Notes: generated from the letters alone by a model not told the origin. DNA of 64,000 bases from Streptomyces decoyicus (GCF_019880305.1 NZ_CP082301.1:4712001-4776000); one strand, 5' to 3'; positions 1-7,072 are shown, counted from the stretch's first letter. Numbers and translations are program-made.

Positions 1-62
1 CCTGGGTCCGCACCCCGGCCGGCCGCCCGAACCAGCTCTTCGGCCGCGGCGGCAGTCCATGA
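1..62 (+). CDS. 3' end of an unidentified gene (partial)
   Basis: The reading frame open from the left edge (codons from base 3) ends at TGA 60-62 and encodes about 19 residues ending GRGGSP. Nearly all of these codons end in G or C, the signature of real Streptomyces coding sequence, and the bias stops after the TGA. The fragment is too short to assign a family or function. A chance open frame is possible. Confidence 0.35.
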   Translation, partial: WVRTPAGRPNQLFGRGGSP

Positions 63-342
63 CGTCAGACTCCGCTGCAAAAGCCGTCAGGAAATCACCT
101 CTGCGCGGGACACTTTCCTGGCGCCATTGGACGCGAATCCCGTGACAATCGGCGCTGTCCGCAGGCGGGTTGGAGTGACGTGCCACCATGAGGGACGCGG
201 AGTTGCTGTGTCCTTTCGGACAAGCGAGCGCCGTATTCACCCGATTGAACCGCTACTTTTGCCCGAGTTGGTGAGTTGAGCAGCTTGTCGCTCTAAGCGG
301 CGCGTACAGATACCTGAATGCTGCTCAGTGAAGAGGTTCACC
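63..342. other. non-coding region upstream of the first chaplin
   Basis: No codon-biased frame is seen. Base composition falls well below that of the coding DNA, as expected for a promoter region. It presumably carries the developmental promoter of the chaplin that follows, but I could not identify -35/-10 boxes with confidence. Confidence 0.5.
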
Positions 343-588
343 GTGAAGTTTGTCTCGAAGGCCGCTGTCCTGTCCGCTGCCGCGGGCATTGCCGTTGTGG
401 GCGGGGCCGGTGTGGCCAGTGCCCATGGCGGCGCCGGCGCCGCGGGTGTCGCCCAGAACTCCCCCGGTGTCATCTCCGGCAACCTCATCCAGGTCCCGGT
501 CGACGTGCCGGTCAATGTGTGCGGCAACACCGTCAACATTTTCGCTCTGCTGAACCCGGCGTTCGGCAACACCTGCCTCAACACCTGA
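343..588 (+). CDS. short chaplin (secreted amphipathic surface protein)
   Basis: An 81-residue precursor. Residues 1-27 form a Sec signal peptide ending ASA, followed by a single chaplin domain. The domain has the family core NSPGVISGN, the VNVCGN segment and NPAFGN, with two cysteines (C60, C78) that form the intramolecular disulfide in characterised chaplins. Short chaplins are secreted, assemble into amyloid-like fibrils and make aerial hyphae hydrophobic. GTG at 343 is preferred over GTG at 328 because AAGAGG lies 6 nt before it. A hairpin terminator follows at 638-672. It heads a chaplin/rodlin cluster. The paralogue letter cannot be assigned from sequence alone. Confidence 0.93.
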   Translation: MKFVSKAAVLSAAAGIAVVGGAGVASAHGGAGAAGVAQNSPGVISGNLIQVPVDVPVNVCGNTVNIFALLNPAFGNTCLNT

Positions 589-637
589 TCTTCGTATAGC
601 CGTTGAGGCCAGGCCCGCGTGGACGGGCTTTCGATGT

Positions 638-672
638 CAAAGGCCGGTACGGATTCTTCGTACCGGCCTTTG
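638..672. terminator. hairpin terminator after the first chaplin
   Basis: A perfect 14-bp stem (638-651 with 659-672, arm CAAAGGCCGGTACG) closes a 7-nt loop 50 nt after the chaplin stop. There is no long T tract, as is usual in Streptomyces. Confidence 0.8.
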
Positions 673-831
673 AAATGCCAAAATGCCCTCCGGAGGGCGA
701 ACGCCGCCCGGCTCCAGTGATATGTATCTATGGTTTCGTGGCATTCGGGTGAAACGGCGAAACCGCACCCCCAGAAGCGAGTTGACCAGAGCGCTCCGGA
801 TACGGGCACTCCGCTTCTAGAAGGGTAAATC

Positions 832-1227
832 GTGATCAAGAAGGTCCTGGCCACGACGGCTGTAGCCGCGTCCATCGTCGGCATTTCGGCGGCGGTCGCC
901 CCCCAGGCGATGGCTGTTGGCAACGACAACGGCACCTCCACGGTCAACGGCAACGGCGCCGCTTCGGCGTTCGGCAACTCCACCACCAGGGGGAAGATGA
1001 GCCCGCAGCTGGAGCTCGTCCAGGGTTCGCTGAACAAGCTGTGCCTCGCCCTGCCCAAGGTGAACCTCGGCGCCGGGCTGGCGGTCTTCCAGGACATCAA
1101 TGTCCTGTCGTCGCCGCAGAACCAGCAGTGCGTCGAGAACTCCAGCCAGGCGAAGGGCGACGAGCCGCTGTCGCACATCCTGGACGACATCGCGGTGCTC
1201 TCCGCGAACGGTGTCGGCAACCGCTGA
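832..1227 (+). CDS. rodlin 1
   Basis: A 131-residue secreted rodlin. The signal peptide ends PQAMA at residue 28. The mature part carries the family landmarks NDNGTSTVNGNG, GNSTT, QGSLNKLCLALPKVN and SSPQNQQC, with two conserved cysteines (C71, C100). In S. coelicolor rodlins organise chaplin fibrils into the paired rodlets of the aerial hypha and spore surface. GTG at 832 follows AGAAGGG with good spacing. This is one of three rodlins in the window and is closest to rodlin 2 in its signal peptide (MIKK) and C-terminus. Confidence 0.95.
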   Translation: MIKKVLATTAVAASIVGISAAVAPQAMAVGNDNGTSTVNGNGAASAFGNSTTRGKMSPQLELVQGSLNKLCLALPKVNLGAGLAVFQDINVLSSPQNQQCVENSSQAKGDEPLSHILDDIAVLSANGVGNR

Positions 1228-1589
1228 CCCGGCCATCGGTCGCAGGCCCGGCCGCCGGCTCTCTCTTCCTGAGCGGTCCGGGCCCGCGACACCCCCTTAC
1301 GAACCGTAAGACCGAAGATTTTTCCTGCCTTTTTCGTCGGGAATTGTTATTCGGTGGGTACCTCGCACGTTCGAACTCCGGTGTTTTTTCCGCGTCGTAT
1401 GCGCGGTGGCAATCTCCTGAAACGTTCTTGCACCCTTCGGGCGATTCCTCCGAAAACTTTCCGGGAAGAGTTTCGTCCACGAGGGGAAATCGTTACCAAT
1501 ATCGGCAGCGGTGTTACGGGCGAGCAGATCAGCGCCCGAGCGACACGACGGTCGTGTTCGCTACGGACCCGCTGCAGGAAGGGCTGAAA
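1228..1589. other. non-coding spacer between rodlin 1 and the second chaplin
   Basis: About 360 bp of comparatively AT-rich DNA with no codon-biased frame. It contains a 14-mer (1340-1353, GGAATTGTTATTCG) repeated exactly downstream of rodlin 2 at 3280-3293. It probably holds the promoter of the second chaplin. Confidence 0.6.
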
Positions 1590-1823
1590 GTGAAGTACGC
1601 AAAGGTCGCAGCAGTCACTGCCGGTACGCTCATGGCGGTGGGCTCGGCTGCGCCGGCGTTCGCCGACGCGGGTGCCGCCGGTGGCGCCAAGAACTCTCCC
1701 GGTGTGCTCTCCGGCAACGCCATCCAGGTGCCGATTCACATCCCGATCAACATCTGCGGCAACACCGTCAACTTCGTTGCGCTGCTGAACCCGGCGTTCG
1801 GCAACAACTGCCTGAACCACTGA
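1590..1823 (+). CDS. short chaplin 2
   Basis: A 77-residue precursor with a signal peptide ending APAFA (about residue 25) and one chaplin domain: NSPGVLSGN, PINICGNTVN and NPAFGNNCLNH, with cysteines C56 and C74. GTG at 1590 is preceded by AGGAAGG. A longer upstream frame exists but lacks chaplin-like sequence and codon bias. The signal peptide and ribosome-binding region are strikingly like those of the next gene, which has an unrelated mature part. It presumably acts with the other chaplins and rodlins on the aerial surface. Confidence 0.93.
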   Translation: MKYAKVAAVTAGTLMAVGSAAPAFADAGAAGGAKNSPGVLSGNAIQVPIHIPINICGNTVNFVALLNPAFGNNCLNH

Positions 1824-1854
1824 CTCGAAGAAATTCGAGCCGTGTTCACTTGAT

Positions 1855-1894
1855 CCGGTCCCGGTGTGTGCTGTCGTCTGCGCACCGGGGCCGG
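1855..1894. terminator. hairpin terminator after chaplin 2
   Basis: 12-bp arms (1855-1866 and 1883-1894, CCGGTCCCGGTG against CACCGGGGCCGG) contain one mismatch that becomes a G-U wobble in RNA. The hairpin starts 32 nt after the chaplin stop. Confidence 0.6.
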
Positions 1895-2097
1895 TCGGTG
1901 TTCGGGACCGGCCGCCGCAATCGCAAAAGCCCGCACCTTTTGAGTGGCGTTGTCAAGAAGGCGGAACTTCAGAGTTTCTCCACGAGACGGCACTCGTTAG
2001 TCAGGGTGAATGCGGTGATCCGAGCAGTGAAGTGAATGCTCACGCGGCGCTCTTGCCGCGGCACCTTCAAGCACCGCCCGAGAAGGGACAGTTGAAA

Positions 2098-2391
2098 GTG
2101 AAGTACGCGAAGTCTGCCGCAGTTGCTGTTGGTTCCGTCATGGCGCTGGCTGCGGCCGTGCCCGCTTTCGCCGCCCAGCCCGGCGCCCCGACCATGAGCC
2201 TCAACGGCGGTCTGACGGACGCGCTGAGCAGCAAGCAGCTGGATGGCCACCAGCTTGCGCCGCTGGTCAAGACGGTCAAGACCACGACGGACAAGGTCAA
2301 GTCGACCAGCGCGAAGAAGCTGCTCGGGAACGTCACCGGAGCCGCCGCCAAGAACGGCAAGCTGCTCGGCGGTCTGCCCCTCGGCAAGTAA
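2098..2391 (+). CDS. small secreted protein of unknown function, chaplin-type signal peptide
   Basis: A 97-residue precursor with a Sec signal peptide ending PAFA (about residue 24), then a mature part of about 70 residues. The mature part is rich in Lys, Thr, Leu and Gly, has no cysteine and has no chaplin domain. GTG at 2098 follows AGAAGGGAC; an in-frame TTG at 2092 is possible. Its first five residues (MKYAK) and upstream ribosome-binding region match those of chaplin 2, suggesting a duplicated expression and secretion cassette joined to a new mature region. Position within the chaplin/rodlin cluster suggests a secreted partner of the rodlet layer, but that is inference. Confidence 0.75.
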   Translation: MKYAKSAAVAVGSVMALAAAVPAFAAQPGAPTMSLNGGLTDALSSKQLDGHQLAPLVKTVKTTTDKVKSTSAKKLLGNVTGAAAKNGKLLGGLPLGK

Positions 2392-2756
2392 TTCCCGGGC
2401 GCGCGGCCTCGCCCGCCGGCTGAGCGGGCACCGAGCAGTTCGCCGGTGCGGGACGTGATGATCGTGAACCTCGGCTATCCGGCGGATTGCTCCCCGGCCG
2501 GCCGACGCAGAAATTCGCAGTTCATCGTTTCCGGATACCGCAGTCGCCGAATGCTTCGCGAGCCCCGGCCGAAACCACTACTCGGGGGCCGGTGGCCCTT
2601 CGAATGCGTCCCGCCTTATGTCCCGGGCGGCTCCCCTTCTCGGTATGACCGACCAGGGGACAAGCTCATTTGAGTGAATCAGCACAACCCAACTCAATTC
2701 TTTCGAGTTGGGCAGCGTGCCCGTCCCAGGGCAACCCGAAACACGAAGGACTAGCA
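2392..2756. other. non-coding spacer before rodlin 2
   Basis: No codon-biased frame is seen. The spacer contains the inverted repeat CCCAACTC / GAGTTGGG (2688-2695 and 2705-2712), which lies 45-70 nt upstream of the rodlin 2 start and could be an operator or a leader-RNA hairpin. Confidence 0.5.
2688..2712. promoter_or_regulatory. inverted repeat upstream of rodlin 2
   Basis: Perfect 8-bp arms CCCAACTC and GAGTTGGG separated by 9 nt, centred about 57 nt upstream of the ATG. The sequence is much more AT-rich than its surroundings. No known regulator is assigned. Confidence 0.4.
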
Positions 2757-3152
2757 ATGATCAAGAAGACACTTGCGACCGCAGCTGTAGCTGTGTCCAT
2801 TGTCGGAATTGCCGCCGCTGCCGCCCCTCAGGCGATGGCCACCGGCAACGACCACGGAACCTCTACCGTCAACGGCAACGGTGCGAAGCAGTTTTACGGC
2901 AACTCCACCACGTACGGCTACATGAGCCCGCAGATCGGCTTGATCCAGGGCTCGCTCAACAAGCCGTGCCTCGCCCTGCCCAAGGTGAACCTCGGCGGAG
3001 TCGGGGCTGTCGTGCAGGACATCAATGTCCTGTCGTCGCCGCAGAACCAGCAGTGCACCGAGAACTCGACCCAGGCCAAGGGCGACGAGCCGCTGTCGCA
3101 CATTCTGGACGACATCGCGGTGCTCTCCGCCAACGGCGCCGGCAACCACTGA
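2757..3152 (+). CDS. rodlin 2
   Basis: A 131-residue secreted rodlin with the same layout as rodlin 1: signal peptide to about residue 28 (PQAMA), NDHGTSTVNGNG, QGSLNKPCLALPKVN and SSPQNQQC, with cysteines C71 and C100. ATG at 2757 follows CGAAGGA. It ends NGAGNH. Much of the mature protein is identical to rodlin 1, so the pair probably arose by tandem duplication. A strong terminator with a T tract follows at 3167-3210, so this gene ends its transcript. Confidence 0.95.
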   Translation: MIKKTLATAAVAVSIVGIAAAAAPQAMATGNDHGTSTVNGNGAKQFYGNSTTYGYMSPQIGLIQGSLNKPCLALPKVNLGGVGAVVQDINVLSSPQNQQCTENSTQAKGDEPLSHILDDIAVLSANGAGNH

Positions 3153-3166
3153 GCGGCTGAGTAAGG

Positions 3167-3210
3167 CCCGGGCCGCCCAGCCCTCCTTCTTCTGGGCGGC
3201 CCGGGTTTTT
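3167..3210 (+). terminator. intrinsic terminator after rodlin 2
   Basis: A perfect 14-bp GC stem (3167-3180 with 3192-3205, arm CCCGGGCCGCCCAG), 11-nt loop and five T residues at 3206-3210. This is a textbook rho-independent terminator, uncommon in this genome because of the T tract. Confidence 0.9.
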
Positions 3211-3346
3211 GCTGCCATCGCTGCGCGAATCCGGTGCGTCCGGAGCAACCGGAGCGGGAAGCAGCGGACACGGGTGCGCGGAATTGTTATTCGCCCGTGA
3301 CCGATATCCGGCGCACCGGATCGTTGAGAAGGACGTGTGGAGGGAA

Positions 3347-3397
3347 GCATGCCAATGCCCTTGTGAAATTGATGGGGTCGCCAGGGCATTGGCATGC
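3347..3397. promoter_or_regulatory. large perfect inverted repeat in the rodlin 2/3 spacer
   Basis: The 14-bp arms GCATGCCAATGCCC (3347-3360) and GGGCATTGGCATGC (3384-3397) are perfectly complementary around a 23-nt centre. The repeat lies about 300 bp upstream of rodlin 3 and 140 bp past the rodlin 2 terminator, so it is not an obvious terminator of a known gene. It could be a double operator, a structured small RNA, or the end of an unannotated transcript. Confidence 0.5.
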
Positions 3398-3694
3398 CGG
3401 CCAAGAACACAGGACAGGGCCTGCGTACCCGTTCAGCGGCGGCGTGGGCCCTTTGTCATACCGTCCGCCCCGCCCGGAGAACCCCCCCCGCGGTCCGAGG
3501 AATGAAATTCGGTTCACCCGACCGGTCCGAAAAGGGCGGCGTCCGGGCGATAAGGGCCCGCTAGCGCACACGACGTCTTTTCGGGAAAGCAATCGCCGTC
3601 TGTTCGGGTGACGATGCGGAACCCGTGCGGGTGTGACGGGTTATTCAAACAGGGCTCCCGTGCCGGGAGTTCGTTCTCCTGAAGGGTTTGCACG

Positions 3695-4087
3695 ATGAAG
3701 AAGATGATGGCGGGCGCGGCGATTGCGGCCTCGCTCGTGGGAATGTCCGCGGCGGCCGCGCCGCAGGCCATGGCGATCGGCAACGACCGCGGCACGTCCA
3801 CGGTCAACGGCAACGGCGCCAAGTCGATTTACGGCAACTCCACCACGAGCGGCCAGCTGAGCACCCAGCTCGGGCTCGTCCAGGGCTCCCTCAACGACCT
3901 CTGCCTGGGCCTTCCGAAGGTCAACGCCGCCCTCGCGGGGCTCGTCGCCCAGGACATCAACGTGCTGTCGTCGCCGCAGAACCAGCAGTGCGTCGAGAAC
4001 TCGAGTCAGGCGAAGGGCGACGAGGCGCTGTCGCACATCGTGGACGACATCGCGGTGCTGTCCGGCAACGGCGTCGGCAACCGCTGA
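3695..4087 (+). CDS. rodlin 3
   Basis: A 130-residue secreted rodlin with signal peptide MKKMMAG... ending PQAMA (about residue 27). The landmarks NDRGTSTVNGNG, QGSLNDLCLGLPKVN and SSPQNQQC are present, with cysteines C70 and C99. It is the most divergent of the three, with STQLGLVQG and an Ala-rich stretch after PKVN. ATG at 3695 follows CCTGAAGGG. A 13-bp hairpin terminator lies at 4125-4164, before the long chaplin gene. Confidence 0.94.
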   Translation: MKKMMAGAAIAASLVGMSAAAAPQAMAIGNDRGTSTVNGNGAKSIYGNSTTSGQLSTQLGLVQGSLNDLCLGLPKVNAALAGLVAQDINVLSSPQNQQCVENSSQAKGDEALSHIVDDIAVLSGNGVGNR

Positions 4088-4124
4088 CGGCTCTCCGGCT
4101 GCGGCCGGTCCACCGCTTGCGACT

Positions 4125-4164
4125 CCGGGGGGTCGGCTCCGCTCACGCGCTGCCGACCCCCCGG
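4125..4164. terminator. hairpin terminator after rodlin 3
   Basis: A perfect 13-bp stem CCGGGGGGTCGGC (4125-4137) with GCCGACCCCCCGG (4152-4164) and a 14-nt loop, 38 nt after the rodlin 3 stop and 65 nt before the next start. Confidence 0.75.
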
Positions 4165-4228
4165 TCGCGCGAGCACACGGGCGTGCGGGCGGCAGCGCGT
4201 ACGCCATGACGGAGACGAGGGGTGAGAG

Positions 4229-4846
4229 ATGCGACAGAGCCTGAAGACGTGCGTGTTCGTGGCGGCGGCGTCGGGCATGCTCGGCGCGGGCGCCGGCACG
4301 GCGTATGCGGATGCCGGGGCCGGGGGGAGCACGGCGAACTCTCCCGGTGTGCTGTCCGGGAACACCGTCCAGGTGACCGTGGACGCCCCGGTCAACGCGT
4401 GTGGCAACTCGGTGAGTGGGGGCGGGGCGCTCAACCCGGCCATGGGTAACGCGTGCGGCAACGGTGCGGCACCTGTACCGGTGGCCCAGCGGCCCCTGAA
4501 CGCGGCACCGCCGTCCCAGGTGGCGCGCCGGCCGGTCGCTGAGCAGGTCCGGCGGCACGCAGCCCCGGAGCCGGCACCCGACCGGGCACGGCCACCGGCC
4601 GACCACCCGGCCAAGACGTCACCGAAGCACGCCCGGAAGCCCGTGGACGATGCCGGAACGCTTCATGCGCCCCGGTCCGCGCGGGACGCGCGCGTGGGGG
4701 CGGTGGCGCGGGCCGGGGCCTCGGCGGGCTCTGCGCTGCTGGCGTCCACCGGGCCCGGTGAGCTGGGCCTGATGGCCGGTGCGGGCGCCGGGCTGCTGGT
4801 CGGCGGGGCGCTGCTGCTGCGCAGGGGCCGTCCGCGACACAGATGA
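4229..4846 (+). CDS. long chaplin with one chaplin domain and an LAxTG sortase signal
   Basis: 205 residues. A signal peptide ending AYA (residue 26) is followed by one chaplin domain (NSPGVLSGN, VNACGN, NPAMGNACGN; C58, C76). Next comes a Pro/Ala/Arg-rich linker of about 90 residues, then LASTG at 171-175, a hydrophobic segment and an RRGRPRHR tail. This C-terminus is a cell-wall sorting signal of the LAxTG type used by the Streptomyces class E sortases SrtE1/E2. Characterised long chaplins usually carry two chaplin domains; this one has a single domain and a linker in place of the second. It should be covalently anchored and tether the rodlet layer to peptidoglycan. Confidence 0.88.
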   Translation: MRQSLKTCVFVAAASGMLGAGAGTAYADAGAGGSTANSPGVLSGNTVQVTVDAPVNACGNSVSGGGALNPAMGNACGNGAAPVPVAQRPLNAAPPSQVARRPVAEQVRRHAAPEPAPDRARPPADHPAKTSPKHARKPVDDAGTLHAPRSARDARVGAVARAGASAGSALLASTGPGELGLMAGAGAGLLVGGALLLRRGRPRHR

Positions 4847-5245
4847 GCGCGAGGTGCGCAGGCGGCGGGCCGGGTGCTCCCTGGGGTCTCCAGGGGCTCG
4901 GCGGCCGGCCGAGCGGGTCCGGCGGGCCGCTCGGCCTGGGCCGCCCGGTCGAGTCGGCCGTCGGCATTTCCGGACGACTCGACCACGGGCCGTCGTACCG
5001 CTGCCGCCGGGCGGTGCTGCGGCTGGAAGCGGCCCTGCGGGGGGTACGACGGATCGTGCAGATCAACGCGCGGAAGCGGTGTCCGGTACGGGGAGGATCG
5101 TTCTTTCGCTCATTGGTGGGGACCCGTCTTCCGGGTGTTTGAACCGGTGCGGAACCGGGAGCGCCGCCGGGCCGTGCCGCTCTCCTCGGCCTCTGGCAAA
5201 ATTGGGATGAAAGCCGCAAAAGTAATGGGTCGATGAGGTGGGGAC
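4847..5245. other. non-coding region before the nitrilase-family gene
   Basis: About 400 bp without a supported gene. Open frames exist on both strands but lack third-position bias or recognisable motifs. The last 40 bases become AT-rich (AAAATTGGGATGAAAG), consistent with a promoter region, and end in the ribosome-binding site GAGGTGG of the next gene. Confidence 0.55.
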
Positions 5246-6091
5246 ATGCTCATTGCGCTGGCGCAGACGGACTGTGTGCTGGGCGAGGTGGCGGAGAACC
5301 TCGATGCCGCCCGTGAGCAGATCGAGCAGGCGGCGGCGCAGGGCGCGGATCTCGTCGTCTTTCCCGAACTGAGCCTGCACGGTTACCACTTGGGCGCACT
5401 CAAGCGCGATGAGGCCCTCCAGGCCAGCGATCCGCGGCTGCTGGGGCTCAGCACTCTCGGCCCCGATGTGCTGGTCGGCTTCCACGAGCACACCAGCCTG
5501 CGGGCGTACAACACCGCGGCACACTACTCGGCCGGCGAGCTGGTGCATGCCCACCGCAAGCTGTACCTCCCCAACTACCTGGCCTGGGAGGAGCGCAAGC
5601 ACGTCAGCCCGGGGCAGTCGCTGCGCGCGTACGAGCTGAAGCGGGCCAGGAGCGGCGGCCGGGGCGCGACGCTGGTGTGCAACGACGCCTGGCAGCCGAC
5701 GCTGCCGTGGCTGGCCGTGCAGGACGGTGCCGAGGTGCTGTTCGTCCCGACCAACAGCGCGGCGAGCCTGGATCCGGAGGCGATGGACACCGGCCTGTAC
5801 TGGGACACGCTGCTGTCCTATACGGCGCGGATGCTCCAGTGCTGGGTGGTCTTCGTCAACCGGGTGGGCAACGAGCTCGGCGCGACGTTCTGGGGCGGCT
5901 CACGGGTGGTGGACCCGCGGGGCACGGTGGTGGCGCAGGCGCCCAAGTGGGAGCCCTCGCTGGTCACCGTCGAGATCGATCTCGCCGAGGCGCGGCGGCA
6001 GCGGCGTGCGGTACCGCTGGTCGCCGAGGCCCGGCTGGGGCTGATCGACCGCGAGGTGCGGCGGCTGATCGACGAGGGCGGCGACCACTAG
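5246..6091 (+). CDS. carbon-nitrogen hydrolase (nitrilase superfamily)
   Basis: 281 residues, a single CN-hydrolase domain. The catalytic triad is visible: Glu41 in VVFPELSLHG, Lys105 in HRKLYLPNY and Cys145 in LVCNDAWQP. Members hydrolyse or condense non-peptide C-N bonds; nearest relatives include amidases, carbamoylases and the glutaminase domains of NAD synthetases. The substrate cannot be told from sequence. There is no signal peptide, so it is cytoplasmic. ATG at 5246 has the ribosome-binding site GAGGTGGGG. It stands alone, facing the convergent tatA-like gene. Confidence 0.88.
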   Translation: MLIALAQTDCVLGEVAENLDAAREQIEQAAAQGADLVVFPELSLHGYHLGALKRDEALQASDPRLLGLSTLGPDVLVGFHEHTSLRAYNTAAHYSAGELVHAHRKLYLPNYLAWEERKHVSPGQSLRAYELKRARSGGRGATLVCNDAWQPTLPWLAVQDGAEVLFVPTNSAASLDPEAMDTGLYWDTLLSYTARMLQCWVVFVNRVGNELGATFWGGSRVVDPRGTVVAQAPKWEPSLVTVEIDLAEARRQRRAVPLVAEARLGLIDREVRRLIDEGGDH

Positions 6092-6150
6092 GGGTGTCCG
6101 GGCGGCGACCGCTGGGGCCCGTCCGGCGGGTCCGGGCCGGGCGGCCCGCG

Positions 6151-6348
6151 TCAGTGGCGGGCGGTGGAATCCGCGTGAGGCGTCCCGTCCGGGCGGTCGT
6201 CCTTGAGGGACTTGGCCTCGGACTTGAGGATGCGCATCGAGCGGCCGAGGCCGCGCGCCATGTCGGGCAGCTTCTTCGAGCCGAAGAGCAGCACGAGGAC
6301 CGCGATGATCAGGAGCAGATGCCAGGGCTCGAAGGCGTTGCGGAGCAT
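6151..6348 (-). CDS. tatA: TatA-family twin-arginine translocase subunit
   Basis: 65 residues with the TatA/E plan: short N-terminus (MLRNAFEPWH), one membrane helix (LLLIIAVLVLLFGS), the KKLPDMARGLGRSMRILKSE amphipathic helix, and a short polar tail. The FGxxKLP hinge is intact. TatA forms the pore that exports folded proteins with TatBC. No tatBC or Tat substrate is adjacent, so this is probably a paralogue rather than the main tatA. It is encoded on the same strand as the S14/L28 pair but separated from it by a terminator. Confidence 0.88.
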   Translation of the reverse strand: MLRNAFEPWHLLLIIAVLVLLFGSKKLPDMARGLGRSMRILKSEAKSLKDDRPDGTPHADSTARH

Positions 6349-6409
6349 GAGCGCGCTCGCTTTCGTCGGGAATGCCGGCGGACGTTCTGTCCAGTATTAC
6401 CCGAACGGT

Positions 6410-6456
6410 CCGGCCGTCCGGTCCAGGGGGGCGCCCCCCCGGGGCCGGACGGCCGG
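6410..6456. terminator. terminator after the S14 gene (minus strand)
   Basis: The 12-bp arms CCGGCCGTCCGG (6410-6421) and CCGGACGGCCGG (6445-6456) are perfectly complementary, with a G/C-run palindrome in the loop. Located 8 bp past the rpsN stop, it would end the rpmB-rpsN transcript before tatA. Confidence 0.75.
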
Positions 6457-6463
6457 TGGCGCG

Positions 6464-6769
6464 CTACCAGCTCGACTTGCGGACCCCCGGCAGGTAGCCC
6501 GCGTGCGCCTGCTCGCGCAGCCGTACCCGGGAGAGACCGAAGGCGCGGAAGTAGCCGCGCGGGCGCCCGTCGACGCTGTCGCGGTTGCGTACCCGGGTGG
6601 CGCTGGCGTCCCGAGGCTGGCGGGAGAGTTCGCGCCGGGCGGCGGTGCGCTCCTCCTCGGGCGTGTGCGGGCTGCGGATGACGGCCTTGAGGACGGCGCG
6701 CCGGGCGGCGTAGCGGGCGACGGTAGCGCGGCGCTTCTCGTTCTTGGCGATCTTGCTCTGCTTGGCCAT
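6464..6769 (-). CDS. rpsN: 30S ribosomal protein S14, zinc-independent long form
   Basis: 101 residues, beginning MAKQSKIAKNEKRR and ending RVRLREQAHAGYLPGVRKSSW, the typical long S14. It lacks the CxxC...CxxC zinc ribbon of the short form, so it is the C-minus paralogue that replaces zinc-binding S14 when zinc is scarce. It abuts rpmB (the stop of L28 and the start of S14 share a base at 6769), indicating translational coupling. The gene belongs to a divergent cluster of zinc-independent ribosomal proteins with a Zur-like operator at 7047-7065. Confidence 0.95.
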   Translation of the reverse strand: MAKQSKIAKNEKRRATVARYAARRAVLKAVIRSPHTPEEERTAARRELSRQPRDASATRVRNRDSVDGRPRGYFRAFGLSRVRLREQAHAGYLPGVRKSSW

Positions 6770-7005
6770 CAGACCTTCTCCCCTCGTGCGCGGATGCGGG
6801 CCACGGCGGCCTCGATCCCGATCGTGTCCACGGTCTTGAGGCCCCGGGTGCTCAGCGTGAGCCGGACGTGCCGGCCCTCGCTCGGGAGCCAGTAGCGCTT
6901 GCGCTGGATGTTGGGGTCGAAGCGGCGCGAGGTGCGGCGGTGCGAGTGGGAGACGGAGTTGCCGAAGCCCGGCTTGCGGCCGGTCAGCTGGCAGTGGGCG
7001 GACAA
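6769..7005 (-). CDS. rpmB: 50S ribosomal protein L28, zinc-independent paralogue
   Basis: 78 residues: MSAHCQLTGRKPGFGNSVSHSHRRTSRRFDPN, then RLTLSTRGLKT, the standard L28 sequence. Only one cysteine (C5) remains of the zinc-ribbon set, so it is the C-minus form. It is first in the leftward rpmB-rpsN pair. Its start lies 73 bp from the divergent rpmG start, with the Zur-like operator between them, so both directions are probably derepressed under zinc limitation. Confidence 0.95.
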   Translation of the reverse strand: MSAHCQLTGRKPGFGNSVSHSHRRTSRRFDPNIQRKRYWLPSEGRHVRLTLSTRGLKTVDTIGIEAAVARIRARGEKV

Positions 7006-7044
7006 GGTGCGGTCCTTCCGGTCAGGGCCCCTGGTGGCAGCCTA

Positions 7045-7072
7045 TTGAAAATGGAAACCATTTCCGTATACT
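7045..7072 (+). promoter_or_regulatory. rpmG promoter overlapping a Zur-like operator
   Basis: An inverted repeat GAAAATGG-AAA-CCATTTCC (7047-7065; seven of eight positions symmetric) resembles actinobacterial Zur boxes. It lies inside a promoter with -35 TTGAAA (7045-7050), 16-bp spacer and -10 TATACT (7067-7072). Zur bound here would block polymerase. The predicted start point, about 7 nt after the -10 box, coincides with the ATG of rpmG at 7079, so the transcript is probably leaderless. Promoter geometry is seen in the sequence; Zur binding is inferred from family knowledge. Confidence 0.75.

Larger units (their letters stand above)
3153..3694. other. long non-coding spacer between rodlins 2 and 3
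   Basis: 542 bp with no convincing gene. It holds the rodlin 2 terminator (3167-3210), the second copy of the 14-mer GGAATTGTTATTCG (3280-3293), and a large perfect inverted repeat (3347-3397). The remainder presumably contains the rodlin 3 promoter. Confidence 0.6.

Noticed and set aside
1041..1589. Long frame fused upstream of chaplin 2
   Set aside because: It crosses rodlin 1 and the AT-rich spacer; the signal peptide begins only at 1590.
4843..5236. Open frames between the long chaplin and the nitrilase gene
   Set aside because: Overlapping frames have no coding bias or family similarity.
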